Shown here piece by piece: positions 24,201-36,334 of a DNA stretch of 64,000 nucleotides. Source of the DNA: Pochonia chlamydosporia 170 (taxonomy: Eukaryota; Ascomycota; Sordariomycetes; Hypocreales; Clavicipitaceae); NCBI RefSeq assembly GCF_001653235.2, contig NC_035792.1, positions 4,278,001 through 4,342,000 of the forward strand, read 5' to 3'. The notes under the pieces were generated by a model. It worked only from the letters and a program-made list of their open reading frames with translations. It had not been told where the DNA came from and searched no databases. How positions within the stretch are numbered: the stretch's first letter is position 1; every line of letters begins with the position of its first letter. Position numbers and translations under genes: made by a program.

Positions 24201-25728
24201 CGTGGGTGCGAGGGAAAGCAGCAACTACATCAAAGACCGGAACGAGATAATTCAACAAACGGGAGCGACTTACCAGATCTTTTCGGTATTATCAAAAGGA
24301 GTAGCCCTCTGCTCCAGGCAAAGGGAATTCATTGCTCGGCTCACTGTCTCATGTTATTGACAGTTTTCTGCGAACTTGTTTTGCTGTGAATATCGGGTCG
24401 CCACCTCGCCAATCTGGTTGACAGCTGTCTGTCTGGAAGGTAATAGATTCTGCCTGATAAAAACTGCTTCTGCCAGTTGGCGGCTGACCTTTTGCAGCTG
24501 GCAGGTCCATTTTGATTGAAAATATTCTTTGTCTTCACGTTAAACTTGTGTCTGACTATTTTGGCCTTCAGTCTTCCTGATCACTCCCCAAGCCTCTCCT
24601 TTCTCTCCTCTCGTTCCGACTCAGCTTTCTTTATCTCTTCCTTCCCGGAAGTCGTGGCTCTCGAGACAAGCCGTCTGATCCAAGAATTATCACTAGCCTC
24701 TTGCTTGCATTTGGTATCTTCTAGCTTGCCTTCTGAAAAATTAACCGACATTTCTTTCGACTCCTTCCTCCGTCTCCTAGATCAACCATCGCAATTACCT
24801 CGCCAGCAGATTATATGCATTTTTTAGGTAAGTAGTCCCTCCGTGCATCCGCTTCTCGCTTCTGGCTTTGCCCCCTCCATTTCATCATATGGGAGCAGAG
24901 CTATTCTTTCGCTGCACTGCTTCTTCTTCTTCTTCTTCTCTTCTCTTCCATTCCTTTTTCTTCACAGCATCAACACCGTTTCCATCCCAGATTTTCCCAA
25001 TCCCTTCCAAGGCAAATCGATATTATTCGGTGCGCCCATTTTGCTTGATAGCTTGTTCTATCTTACTAATTCTCTTGCTTCATTTCCCAGTCTTGGTAGC
25101 AACATTTGCCTTTGGTAGTCTCTCACCAGCTTTCTCCACGCAACCAGAAGGATAAGAAGATGTGAGTATTTGGTTTACTTCTCATTTATCGTTCTTTTCA
25201 TGTGCGCGCCGTCCTATGTTGAACAAACTACGAGTCCACTCTGGGACTTTGTTGAGGATACATTCGTGAACTTGGATCAAACAGCAACACCTGTGGCAAA
25301 TTCGAGTTTTGTCTTCACTTTCATCGCCTGATAGCCCAAAGAATATCACTTTCGGATGTTGGAAATGCACCTGCTGATGTCAATAACACAGATCTTCTGT
25401 TTGATCCTCGGATCGTCGTCATCTCGAGCCATCATCCGAAACTGATATCTTGCTTTGAGAGTAAGTAGGATTTCTCCTTTCGGTGGTTTCAGCTGCGTCC
25501 AAATCCACATTTTGGCCTCATTTGCTACTCCATACTTGGTCGTCTTTTCATCACTCAGGTTGATGGTATGAAAAGACGACCGAGGTTCCGCTGCATTCAG
25601 TGTGCCTGATCTCTGAGTGCCGGACCCTATTCACATCAGTGCTTTCAGATTTGGACCGAAGCTAATATGTTGATACCTTCTTCTACAGACTTGCGTTTTA
25701 TCGAGAATCAATTCTCACCGACTCTAAT
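21243..25728. other. 4.5-kb region: P450 reductase 3' flank and RRM-gene promoter/leader
   Basis: The first 250 bases are AT-rich and fit the reductase 3' UTR. The middle (21.5-24.4 kb) shows no recognisable gene; one TACGGAGTAC motif lies at 22217-22226. From about 24.5 kb the sequence is strongly pyrimidine-rich, including CTT repeats near 24925-24955, typical of fungal promoters and leaders. Splice-donor-like GTAAGT occurs at 24828 and 25461, and an acceptor-like TTCTACAG ends at 25688, so the 5' UTR is probably spliced. A perfect inverted repeat lies at 25538-25581. Confidence 0.5.
25538..25581 (+). repeat. Perfect 13-bp inverted repeat (hairpin) in RRM-gene leader
   Basis: Left arm GGTCGTCTTTTCA (25538-25550) and right arm TGAAAAGACGACC (25569-25581) are exact reverse complements separated by 18 bases. 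The loop can extend the stem by a further 3 bp (TCA/TGA). It sits about 150 bases before the ATG, inside the stretch between a GTAAGT (25461) and a TTCTACAG (25688), so it is either in a 5' UTR exon or in a leader intron. The loop itself contains CTCAG, a potential 3' splice site. Confidence 0.8.
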
Positions 25729-27673
25729 ATGGACCCCGGAAACAGTGTTGGCGGGCCTTATCTCCCCAATCCTACAGGACGCACCGTCCACAGCCATGGT
25801 CCAGCACACTCCGCAGCTGATCCGAACGCAATGATGAGCCAGTTCTCTGGACTTTCTTTGGGAGCAATGAGCATGCCTAGCAGCTCTGCTCCAATGCCCA
25901 TGGGACATGGCCCTACCTACATGGTTGGATCTGATGGCCAATATGTTTTGACACCCATGAATACCCAGCCACTTGGCCTGAACCATCATCACAACGACAA
26001 TCCGTATCCAGGATTTGGTATTCCTGCTGGCGGATATGGTTCTCCTTATGTTGGTCTTCCGATGCCATTGCTTCCTTTCACTCCTGGAAGGGCCGGCATG
26101 GCTCAGCCACGGGTTGAACGAGGGCATTCAGATGTACCTGGTCTGGAAAACCGCCGTGGATCATATTCCACGACTGAGTCTACCCCAGCTACTCCATTTT
26201 ATGGCACCGTTTCTCAGCGTGATGGTGGCCCACGGGTTGCCAGCCTCGATCGATCCGCTTATACAACCCCCTCCCCGCAGCAGATTGGCCTTCCAGTCCT
26301 CCATGCTGACCCGACCAAGTCTGCCATGGCGGTGGTACCGGATCGTACCATTGATGAGTTTCTTAAGCAGGATCCTGCTATCCCTCGAGCAGTCCCTGCT
26401 GTTTTTACACCTCCAAGCCAGATGAAGAGCCTTGAGCAGAGCCTTGAGAACCGTATCCCTGGCAATCGAAACGTTTACATTCGTGGCCTTCATCCCACCA
26501 CGGACGATGAACTGCTTTACAAATTTGCATCTCGCTTTGGACCAGTTGAAACTTCCAAAGCCATCATTGATACTGGAACTGGTGCATGCAAGGGGTACGA
26601 ACAGAAAACCAGCCTGGTATATACATCGTGACTGACGTTTGGTAGCTTTGGTTTCGCCAAGTTTTACGAGTCACGGGATTCCGAAATGTGTATTCGAGGG
26701 TTTCACCGACTTGGTTATGAAGTTGGCTTTGCCCGGGTAGGTGTATCAGAACTTCTCCGTTAGTTACCTTCTGTACTGATTACCATATTAGGAATCGTTC
26801 AATTCTCGTCTCAAGGCCGAAGGCGACGATGGCTCGACCAACCTGTACATTTCCAACCTTCCCAAGACGCTGACGGAAGTGGTCAGTGGCACTTCTTCTT
26901 ACGAACTCTGCCAGGACTTACTGACAGTAATATAGGAACTTGGAACCATCTTCCTCGGGACCACAATTCTTTCCAGCAAGATTCTCCGGGACAGCATGGG
27001 CAACAGCCGCGGCGTAGGGTTTGCTCGGTAAGCACATTGGCCTTATAGCAGAGTGATTTTGCATCTAACATTGGGTCACAGCTTCGAGAACCGCGATATT
27101 TGCGACGAAATCATCAAGAAGTACAATGGAGTTGGAATTGGGGAGGAAGGACTTCTCATGAATATCCGATATGCCGATACTCCGGCGCAAAAAGAGCTGA
27201 AGCGAGTCACCGCTGAGCGTCGTCAGTTCCGCACCAACGAGTACAACATTGGCGCTTATGGAACCCCTCTTGTAGGGATGAGCCCAACATTGTACAACCA
27301 GCAATCCCAATGGCGTAGAACTTTGCCCGTTTCACGAAGGTGAGCACACTTCTGCCAACGACTGTTTTCTTCCACTGACATGATGATAGTGGACTTTCTG
27401 CTTCGTCAATCGAAGAAGGGAATGTGATGAGACACTCGGGGACCCGACGAGGATTATCCGAGTATGCTCTTTCACATGGAACCTTCAGCAAATTCTAACC
27501 TTGAATTCAGGATAGTTCCAAACACGAACACGGATGTGGCTGCAGCTACCTCCATGTCGGATAGTGACGAAGGTGTAACGATTCACGCTGAAACAACCGC
27601 CGTCGATGGTGGCGCGGATGAGAATAAGTCGCCATCTACGAAGGGCGTTCGACGGGACGAAAATAGTGATTAA
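25729..27673 (+). CDS. Tandem-RRM RNA-binding protein, RBMS/Msa1-like
   Basis: RNA-binding protein of 543 residues in seven exons: 25729-26594, 26646-26736, 26792-26881, 26936-27027, 27082-27339, 27390-27461, 27511-27673. A Gly/Pro/Met-rich disordered N-terminal part (about 250 residues) precedes two RRMs. RRM1 has RNP2 NVYIRGLHP and RNP1 KGFGFAKF, the latter restored by splicing. RRM2 has RNP2 NLYISNLP and RNP1 RGVGFARF. The paired pattern NVYIRGL / NLYISNLP / ILRDSMGNSRGVGFAR is that of the MSSP/RBMS family and of fission yeast Msa1-type regulators of sexual differentiation. The C-terminal tail is acidic and Ser/Thr-rich. It is convergent with Rio2. Family is clear, target RNAs unknown. Confidence 0.9.
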
Positions 27674-28060
27674 TGTTTTTGACCGATTTCAGCTTTTGCT
27701 GTTTCTTTTTTGTTTCTTGTTTTGCAGTTTGTCTCATGTCCAAATATGTGGCTACATTTTCTTGCTTGTCACTTCTTTTTGTTACCTCTTCTCACGAATT
27801 TGCCAGTTGAGTTGTAAACAGACATATTCTGTCAATGAGCATATTATGGTCTCAGTCCTCGTCGGTGTCAAGGAGGTTTTGCAGACACATTTTGATCAGA
27901 CTGTACTTTAGATTCTTAGAGTATGTGGGGTTTGCAGCAGGGGGGATAGCCATCACATGGGCGAAGCTGATAAATAATAATGTACCAAGGTATCAAATCA
28001 CTTTTATCAAAGATTTCAATGTGACCAGTTTGCATTCTTTGCTTGGGGTATCATATGGCT
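27674..28060. other. Convergent 3' flank, RRM gene / Rio2
   Basis: This 387-base T-rich spacer between two gene ends presumably holds both 3' UTRs. No other signal seen. Confidence 0.5.
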
Positions 28061-29364
28061 CTATAATGTTAGTTTGGACATGCTCTCCTGGGCATCAGCA
28101 CTGGACGTCCCCTCGTCAACTGCCTTAGCATCGTCGTTGAGGTCGTCTTGATGGCTTTGGGATCCTAAAATACCACCGCCAGCTTTCTCATCATCATCTT
28201 GCTCGGATCCATCATCCTCCTCCTCATCATCATCTTCTTCCTCGTCGTCGTCGTCGTCGTCATCCAGCTCCCCATCCTCTCCTCTAGATGCCACCTGATC
28301 TTTTATTGCCGCTTCAAGATCTTTCAACATCTTTTTAGTGAAGCCGGATGCCTCTACCGTCGCATCCAATCTCTTGAAGCCACCTTTGGCCAGTTTCTTT
28401 TTTGAATCTTTATAGAACGGCCCAGGGGTAGTGCTGGTGAAGTGAAATCTTCTTGAGAAGAATCTTTTGATGCACTCAACATCTCTGTCGAAGTACATTT
28501 CGGCGTTCTGATGCTCCATGGATACCATTTGTGGAAAATCAATGACGACTGGCTCGAGCTTGACCGACTCTTCACCATCGTCTGATACGACCTTCTCCTC
28601 TTTAACAAGAATATTGAATTCATTGAAATCCCCGTGAATCAATCCATGACTAGCAAATCGTAGTATGAGGGCGATCAAGTCGGCGTAGAGAGACGCCGGA
28701 TCTGGTACATCGGAGATCTGACGGAGAGGGAAAGCGTCCACTAGTGTCATGACAATTGTGTGGCGAGACTGTGCCAGGGGAACCGGCACCGGGAATCCTT
28801 CTTCATGTAATGCCTTCATAAATGCAAATTCCTTCATGGCTGCCAGCCTAGAAAGATACATCCACGACCCAGACGCTCGATTCTTGAGATAATCGCGGTT
28901 GGATTTCACAGTTCGGAACGATATTCTCCCCAATCGGTGGATTTTCAGGACTCGCTGGGCGCCTGTGTGGTCTGCGACTATCATGATATCGCTCTCCTTT
29001 CCAACACCAATTCTGCTTCCGACGCTATAGAGGTCTTTGCGAGTGGCATGGGTATGCAAAGCGAGATAATCTAGACCTCCATACGTCAAACGGTATCCAT
29101 CATACTTGGCTTCTTTTACTCTGGCGATGAGGCCAACTTTGGCGAGTGCTGAGATGCTTCTGTGCACACCGTTGGCTCCACCTCGCAGTCGGGAAAGCTT
29201 TTCTATCAATGGCGTTGGCACAATTTCGTGATTTTTGCTGCCCATTTCAACCTGTGTCTGGTGAGCGTAAGTTGGGCGAAAAGGTTCCCAAATTGGCTTA
29301 CAGCAGTAAGAACCCTCCAGTCTTCTGACGCCAGATGGCGCATGGCCCTCGTATCCAACTTCAT
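28061..29364 (-). CDS. rio2: Atypical kinase/ATPase Rio2 (40S ribosome maturation)
   Basis: RIO-family enzyme that binds pre-40S particles and is needed for late 18S rRNA processing and subunit release; 417 residues. Two exons: 29364-29302 (MKLDTRAMRHLASEDWRVLTA) and 29251-28061, separated by a 50-base intron. The N-terminal winged helix (about 1-90) has EMGSKNHEIVP. The RIO domain has the P-loop-like GVGKESDI, the catalytic loop LIHGDFNEFN (Asp229) and the metal-binding IDFPQMVS (Asp259, phospho-acceptor by family knowledge). The C-terminal 80 residues are an Asp/Glu-rich tail encoded by GAT/GAC/GAG repeats. The intron-retained frame would start from a different, non-homologous N-terminus, which is why the upstream ATG was chosen. 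It shares a short divergent promoter with Rpn1. Confidence 0.96.
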
Positions 29365-29911
29365 ATTGGTTTACCATAAAATATCACAGCGAGATACGTT
29401 TAAAAGTGCCGGAATCTGGGGCGCGGAGAGGAGATCTTTGTCTGTGAGGTGCGGCGCTGTACTACCGTGATGGACCAGTTGCGGTTCATCAGAAATATTT
29501 GGAGGGGTTTCACAGAAATTTAGGTGATAAGATCTAATCGATAGCCACTTTGCACCACAATTTCTTATCGCGGATTAACCCTTCCGACACGCACAGATGA
29601 GCTAGCACGTGACTGGGTCGGATGGCTGGGATTGGGCCTGAGCCAGGCGACAGCGCCTCACGTAACCAGAGCTACAGGATGGAGCAGTGCGAGCACCGTT
29701 GACCCGTTGGAGCTTCAATTGCCATACACATCCATCACCTTCTACCACTATCAACGCAAACTTGTGGTCATTGAGAAACGCGGACCTGGACTGCTTCAGA
29801 CGTCCCAAGTAGTTCAATTCCAATCACCATCGTCTCTTCCACTGTCTTTGTTCCTCCTCCCTTCCTTCGCAGGAGCCTCCCGCATCAGGCTCTCTTCACA
29901 TCGACGTCAAC
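29365..29911. promoter_or_regulatory. Bidirectional promoter, Rio2 / Rpn1
   Basis: The 547 bases between the two start codons must hold both promoters and leaders. The part next to Rpn1 is CT-rich. I recognise no specific operator; no GGTGGCAAA proteasome box is visible. Confidence 0.5.
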
Positions 29912-32791
29912 ATGGCCCAAGACAGCGATGCGCCTAAGGCGGTGGACAAGGGCAAGGGAAAAGCTGTCGATGACTCCAAGGATGAGAAACCTTTGTTGAA
30001 TGGCAGGAAGGAAGATGACAAGAAAGATGGTATGCCCTGAGTAAGATCCGCTGACAAACTAATATATACTGATGTCGATGTAGCCGCCGAGGAGGAGCTG
30101 AGTGAGGAAGACCAGCAGCTTAAAAGCGAACTTGACATGATGGTGGAGCGACTGACAGTAAGTTTGGGATCCGAATAAGATGACGATCTTGCTCTCTTCG
30201 ATTGCGACGGCGACTGACTTGGCTCAAACAAAGGAATCTAATACCGAGCTCTACAAAACGGCATTAGAGGCTATGAAGACTTCGATAAAGACGTCGACAT
30301 CATCAATGACAGCAGTACCGAAGCCGTTGAAGTTTCTACGACCACATTACGAGACCTTGACCAAGCTGTACGAAGAATGGCCCGCTGGGGAGAACAAGAC
30401 TTCGCTTGCGGATGTTCTATCTGTCATTGGCATGACCTTTTCCGACGAAGACAAGCAAGACACACTCAAATATCGACTACTCGCTCCGACTTCCGACATT
30501 TCGTCGTGGGGACACGAATATGTGCGACATCTGGCCCTGGAAATCGGTGAAGTGTACGGCAAGCGAATTACTGCTGACGAGTCAACAACGGACCTAATTG
30601 ACCTTGCTCTGATTCTGGTGCCACTTTTCATCAAGAGCAACGCCGAAGCCGACGCAGTTGACCTCATGAGTGAACTGGAAATTATTGAACAGATTCCAAA
30701 GTTCGTCGACGAGAATACCTATGCTAGGGTCTGCTTATACATGGTTAGCATGGTCAACCTGCTTACTTACCCTGACAACGAGACGTTCCTCCGAACCGCC
30801 CACAACATTTATATGGAGTACAAGCAATTCACTCAAGCTATTGTCCTTGCTATCCGATTGCACGACGTAGACCTCATCAAAGCCGATTTCGACAAAGCTG
30901 ACAACCCAATTCTGCAAAAGCAGCTTGCTTTCCTTGTTGCCCGCCAAAGAATAGTATTGGATTTGCCGGAGAACAATGAGGATGAGCAAGTGATCTCGGA
31001 GTGCGCTTCGAATCTTAAGCTGTCGGACCACTTCAAGTCTCTTGGCAAGGAGTTGAATATTCTGGATCCCAAGACCACCGAAGATATTTACAAAAGCCAC
31101 CTGGAGAGCAGTCGGGTGGCTGGCATGACTAACCTTGACTCGGCTAGACACAACCTGGCTGCCGCTTTTGTCAACGCATTTGTCAATGCTGGTTTCGGTA
31201 ACGACAAGATGATGTTGGTAGAGGGTGAAAAGGAGAGCTGGGTGTGGAAGACAAAGGCAGATGGCATGATGTCGACCGTTGCTTCCATGGGCACTTTGTT
31301 GCTTTGGGACATTGAGAATGGGCTCGATAAGATCGACAAGTACACATACTCCTCCGAGCCGGAAATTTCGGCCGGAGCTATGCTGGCGATTGGTATCATG
31401 AATTCGGGTGTGCGCCTTGACTCCGAGCCTGCGTTGGCTCTTCTGGGCGATGCAGACAAGTTGCACCACTCGAATCCCTTAATTCGAACAGCTTGCATTA
31501 TGGGCTTGGGTCTGTCCTATGCCGGTTCGAATAAGGAGGATTTGCTCGAGCTTCTATTGCCCATTATTAGCGATTCATCGCAAGACATGCAGATTTCCGC
31601 AATGGCCGCTCTCTCATGTGGCCTGATTTTTGTTGGCTCTTCTCACCCAGACGTTACGGAAGCTATTGTTACAACGTTGATGGATGATGAGCGAAAGAAC
31701 CAGTTGACCGATAAATGGACTCGCTTCTTGGCGTTAGGATTGGGTTTGCTATTCTTTGGCCGGCAAGAAGAGGTGGATGTGATTCTGGAGACACTCAAAG
31801 CTGTGGACCACCCCATGGCCAAACCAACTGCTGTTTTGGCAGAGATTTGCGCCTGGGCGGGCACCGGAGCAGTCCTCAAGATCCAAGAGTTGCTCCATAT
31901 CTGCAATGAGCACAAGGAAGAATCGGAGGACAAGAAGGGTGATGAGCTTCTGCAGGCGTATGCCGTCATTGGTATTGCCTTGGTGTCCATGGGCGAGGAC
32001 ATCGGCCAGGAAATGGTCTTGAGACAGTTTGGTCATCTTATGCATTATGGCGAGGCGAACATTCGAAAGGCAGTTCCGCTGGCAATGGGTCTCATCAGCC
32101 CCAGCAACCCACAGATGAAGGTCTACGATACACTCTCAAGATACAGCCACGATAACGATCCCGAAGTCGCCATCAACGCCATCTTTGCCATGGGAATGCT
32201 CGGTGCAGGAACCAACAATGCCCGTCTGGCACAGCTGCTGAGACAGCTTGCAAGCTATTACCATCGCGACCAGGATGCTCTCTTCATGGTCCGCATTGCA
32301 CAGGGCTTGTTGCACATGGGCAAAGGTACCTTATCCATCAACCCCTTCCACACCGACCGCCAGGTCCTTTCCCAGGTCTCCACGGCCGGACTTTTAGCCA
32401 CCATGGTTGCCTTGATCGACCCCAAGGAGTTTATCACTGGCAGCTCCCACTACCTGCTCTACTTCCTCGTCACCGCCATGCATCCTCGCTTCCTTGTCAC
32501 GCTGGACGAACAGCTCAAGCCGCTCAAGGTCAATGTACGTGTTGGTCAGGCAGTGGATGTCGTGGGACAAGCCGGTCGACCCAAGACCATTACTGGATGG
32601 CAAACACAGAGCACGCCTGTGCTACTGGGCTATGGTGAGCGAGCAGAGCTTGAGGATGAGGAGTATATCAGCCTGAATGGCACTTTAGAGGGCTTGGTGA
32701 TCCTCAAAAAGGTAAGATGAGAACTCTATCTGCTCCCGCTTTCAATGCTAACATGCTTTGATAGAATCCAGAGTGGGAAGACGGACAATAA
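29912..32791 (+). CDS. rpn1: 26S proteasome regulatory subunit Rpn1
   Basis: Largest class of base subunit of the 19S regulatory particle; it docks ubiquitin-like shuttle receptors and the deubiquitinase Ubp6. It has 898 residues, close to the family norm. Exons 29912-30029, 30084-30157, 30234-32711 and 32765-32791. The Lys/Asp-rich N-terminus is followed by EELSEEDQQLKSELDMMVERL and by proteasome/cyclosome repeats in the middle (for example ALSCGLIFVGSSHPDVTEAI and LGLLFFGRQEEVDVILETL). The C-terminal segment includes the GSSHYLLYFLVTAMHPRFL stretch and ends NPEWEDGQ, added by the 27-base last exon. A 244-codon antisense ORF within the gene is a codon-bias shadow. Confidence 0.97.
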
Positions 32792-33109
32792 GGGGTGGGA
32801 TCGGACAGGAGTTTGATGGGTGGTATCGGTACAGAGTTGGCAGCTCATTTACGCACCGCTAGTTCACTGTATAGTAATCTATTGTAAAGACACGGGGGAA
32901 AGAGCTGTGCATTCATAGATGGCCTAAAAATTTGCAATTCTAGTCTGATGCATCACGTTTTTAGATCTGCCCCGGCAAAGTGTAGTGAACATGTAAAAGG
33001 TGATCAAAATTTGCCCCATCCAATGCGGTATTCTATTCAAAAATGCCATCCCAAAGGCTAGTATACAAAGTCATGCTATTTTCCGTCATAAATGCGACAT
33101 AAATGCAAA
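32792..33109. other. Convergent 3' flank, Rpn1 / OPT transporter
   Basis: This 318-base AT-rich spacer carries the two 3' UTRs. Nothing else seen. Confidence 0.5.
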
Positions 33110-36100
33110 TCACCAAATATCCGGTCCAAAGGTCTCGCCCTCTGGAACCGTTCTATAGCTACAAGCTTGCCAATCGCAACCTTGTTTGTATACTTCTGTC
33201 CCCCACCACTTGAAGTGTTTCATCCACCCGGGGTACAAGAAGCCGAAAAAGACAACGACAATGCCAAAAGCGAGTCCTGAATCAAGGGCTGCACTGAGGG
33301 TCATTGTATATTTACCCCACCATGCGTTGGCCCGTCGTTTGATGAGGTAGTTGAACACGTAGCAGACAACGGCCCAGACGGAGAAGTTGAGGCCTGTGGC
33401 GGGGGGGATCCATGACATTGCGCCGAATATAACGGGGAGATTGACCTTGCGGATCATGCTATGGCGCTTCTTTCGCGCGTAGAGCCAAAGGGGAATTGGA
33501 AGGAGTGCGCCTAGGGGGAAGCACCATACAAGAGCGCGGTATGTGGCTCCAGGGCCAAAGAACTCGCCTGGTCCTACGACACCCCATAGGATGGAGCCGT
33601 TGAAGTGGACGCGTGCAATGGGGCATGTGAAGCCGTTGAGAGCGTCGGCGGTGCAGATGCCCTTGACGTTTGCGAACATCCAATTCAGCACGCCGATTTG
33701 CGTTACCGACGAGACTAGGGTGGCGACGACTTGTACAATGAACATGATTCGAGGAGGGATTTTCATGTAGTGACCGAGTTTAAGATCTGAGGCGAATTTG
33801 ATGCCTTGCGCCGAGGATATGTAACCGTACGTGACGAAGACCATGTTCGCAATGGGACGGCCGGGAAATACCACGCCACATATGAGTTGGCAGATGAGAT
33901 ATATGCTGCTGTGCTGGTTGGTAACGGCCATGATAATGCCGTTGGGGATAAAGAATATGGCGCCGATGGCGAGGGCAAGCAGGAGGCCGTACCAGGGGAG
34001 ATGGACGGGATAGCTGCGGTGTGTCAGATCACGATGCCTGGTTGGGTTCACAGGGGGAGGTTTAGATGTGAGGGCTGGGACCTACTATTCGACAATAAAC
34101 ATGCCAATGGCCGTCATGGAGGCAAATGTAAGAAAGTACCAACTCAACGGGGCATCCTTGTACCGGCTCATGAGGCGGCAATGAATGTCCTCTCTGCTGA
34201 TCAAGTTGTCCACGTTTGACGTTGAGGCTGACATGCGGCTATAGTTTTCGCTACCCAAACTTCCAGTAGACGATGTGGTATGCTGTGAGTGTAGGCCTGG
34301 TACTGGTCGGTACGTGGGCTTGCCATTTTGACGTGCTTCCTCCAAGGATTTCTTCCACGTCCGCCAGATGTCCTTGCCGTGCCAGCAGACTGTGTGGGTG
34401 AGGAGCGCTGCTAGACCTGCAAACTGCATGCCATAGCTGAGCATGTATGTGACTGGTAGGAATACTCTGCTATATTGTTTGTAGGCTTCTCTGTCGAAGA
34501 GAAATTCAGGGGTCAGGATCTTGCTGACGTTGTAAATCTTGCCAGTATTATCAAAGACACCAGTTGATAGAATCGGCATGTATGATGTGTAGAGAACGTT
34601 GGAGTAGTAGAAAATTGGTGCTATAATCCACATCACAATAGCGAGACCGCCAATGACATTCATAGCAGCCCAGAATGGAACCAGCAGAGGTGACCCAACA
34701 TATGTGATTTGCGCCCAGTCAAAGGTCATGGGGAACAGGCCCAGCCCGGAGGCCACGCCAAAGAGATTGGCAATGACGACGTTTTTGGGCGCAAACCAGG
34801 TGATGACGCTGAAGTAACTGAGTGCCGGCATGAGCAGCCCGGGTAGGAAGTAAAATGCAAAAGCGCCACTCCAGACAATATAGAAGAATTTCCATCTGCT
34901 GATTGTCCAACCATTGGCGGGTTTATTGTCCTGTTTGTGCAAGGTCGAAAACATGGCAGCAGACATGAGTGTTCCTGGCCAAATCATACCACTGGGGCGA
35001 ACGAGAAATCTTCTGGCCATGCCAGCAAAACCATAGCCCAAAATTTGCGTGGAAATGGTCAACAGCAACTGGTATCCAATCGAGGCCGGCTGGTTGTAGA
35101 ACCGAGTCTGCTCTACAATGACATCCGTGGCAAAGGCGAAGCCAAACGCAACATTGCTGCTAACATATACGCAAGTGTGCTCCTTTTCGTTCCACTTTCC
35201 TTGGGCGAACCATTGCCGCCATGAAATTCGACGTTTCCTTCTGCGGGCCTGGTCTTCTCCATCACTCACAACATCGGTGCGAACGCCGTCGACAAAGACC
35301 TCATCGGGATCCTCAGGCCGTTTAAGCACCATGTCCCACAACAAGCCAAGAGGGTGAACAAGAAGCAAGGCAATGACAGGTGTGATAGCAACGCTGGGGT
35401 ATCGTAATGAGAAGAACAGGTTTGTCGAGGAGCCGAGAATGGAGAAGAGAACGGACAGGCACCACATGCGCGGAGTGTTTATAGATAAAGTCGTATTGTC
35501 TGTTGGGGGTACAGACGCTCGGACAATTTCATGCGGCGAATTCTCTTCGAGGTCAATGCCAGACGCCGTAGAGGCATCGTCGAGTAGCAGCCCATCTTCT
35601 GAGGTAATATCACCGTCATCTTTGTCGTGGTCCAGAATCTCACTGGGAAGAGGAGCTTCTGCTAATCCGAATCGTCCTTCCAGACCAGACACTAGGGCGG
35701 CTCCGTCAAGGTCTTCGGATCTCCGTGAGGTCAGGGACCGCCTCGAGCTCAAACTGCGGTTGCTACGATTCTGAGAACCAACTCGACGAAGCCGGTGAGT
35801 ATCGCCCTCCTCGGAATCGCTGCTTATGGGAGACGCATCTCTGCTGACAGCTACTGAGCCGTATGGAGAGGAGCTCGGCCGAGAACCGTCAACAGCGCGG
35901 AGTATAGGCGTTTTCTTGGAAGCCATGTCGCCTTCGTCGAGCTGGGGATCAAGACAGCCAAGAGACGGCTCTGCTATTGCCTCGTTGAGGCTCGTAGAGG
36001 CAAGATCATGGCCAGGTACGGGAGTCGAGGACGACGAGCGTGAACGGCGCGACGGACGAGGCGCCACAGAAGAAGTCTGCTCGCCTTGTTCGGCTGACGA

Positions 36101-36334
36101 GGAACTCTTCTTGGTCGGCTGTGGCGGTAACGACGAAGTTGTTGATGTAGTGGACCGAGATGTGGAGGACGATGCAGCTGCTAGGGTTTGAAGAGGTACG
36201 CCCTGCTCCTGCAATTGGGAGTCATATACCCTTGTCTCACCAGACGGCGAGAGAGATCGACTGGTCTTGGATTCTGACGAAGAAGTGGTGGTGGTGGTGG
36301 TGGACTCGGACTTGGATTTGGTGCGGCGGCCCAT
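33110..36334 (-). CDS. Oligopeptide transporter, OPT family (Isp4-type)
   Basis: Proton-coupled plasma-membrane importer of small peptides or peptide-like chelates; 1,050 residues. Exons 36334-34086 and 34013-33110, joined across a 72-base intron (FIVE to YYPVHLPWYG). About 300 N-terminal residues are hydrophilic and low-complexity: Ser/Thr/Arg runs, a Thr repeat encoded by ACC codons, then an acidic patch. The membrane part holds about 14-16 hydrophobic segments, starting near LSVLFSILGSSTNLFFSLR, and contains the OPT signature MKIPPR together with the NIxxG-like loops. The start at 36334 (MGRRTKSKSES) is the first ATG; 18 further upstream codons are open but lack ATG. The substrate cannot be predicted. 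The long disordered N-terminus suggests phosphorylation or ubiquitin control (inference). Confidence 0.93.

Noticed and set aside
30735..31469. 244-codon antisense ORF inside Rpn1
   Set aside because: It lies wholly opposite a certain coding exon, has no recognisable domain, and long antisense ORFs are expected from the codon bias of the sense gene.
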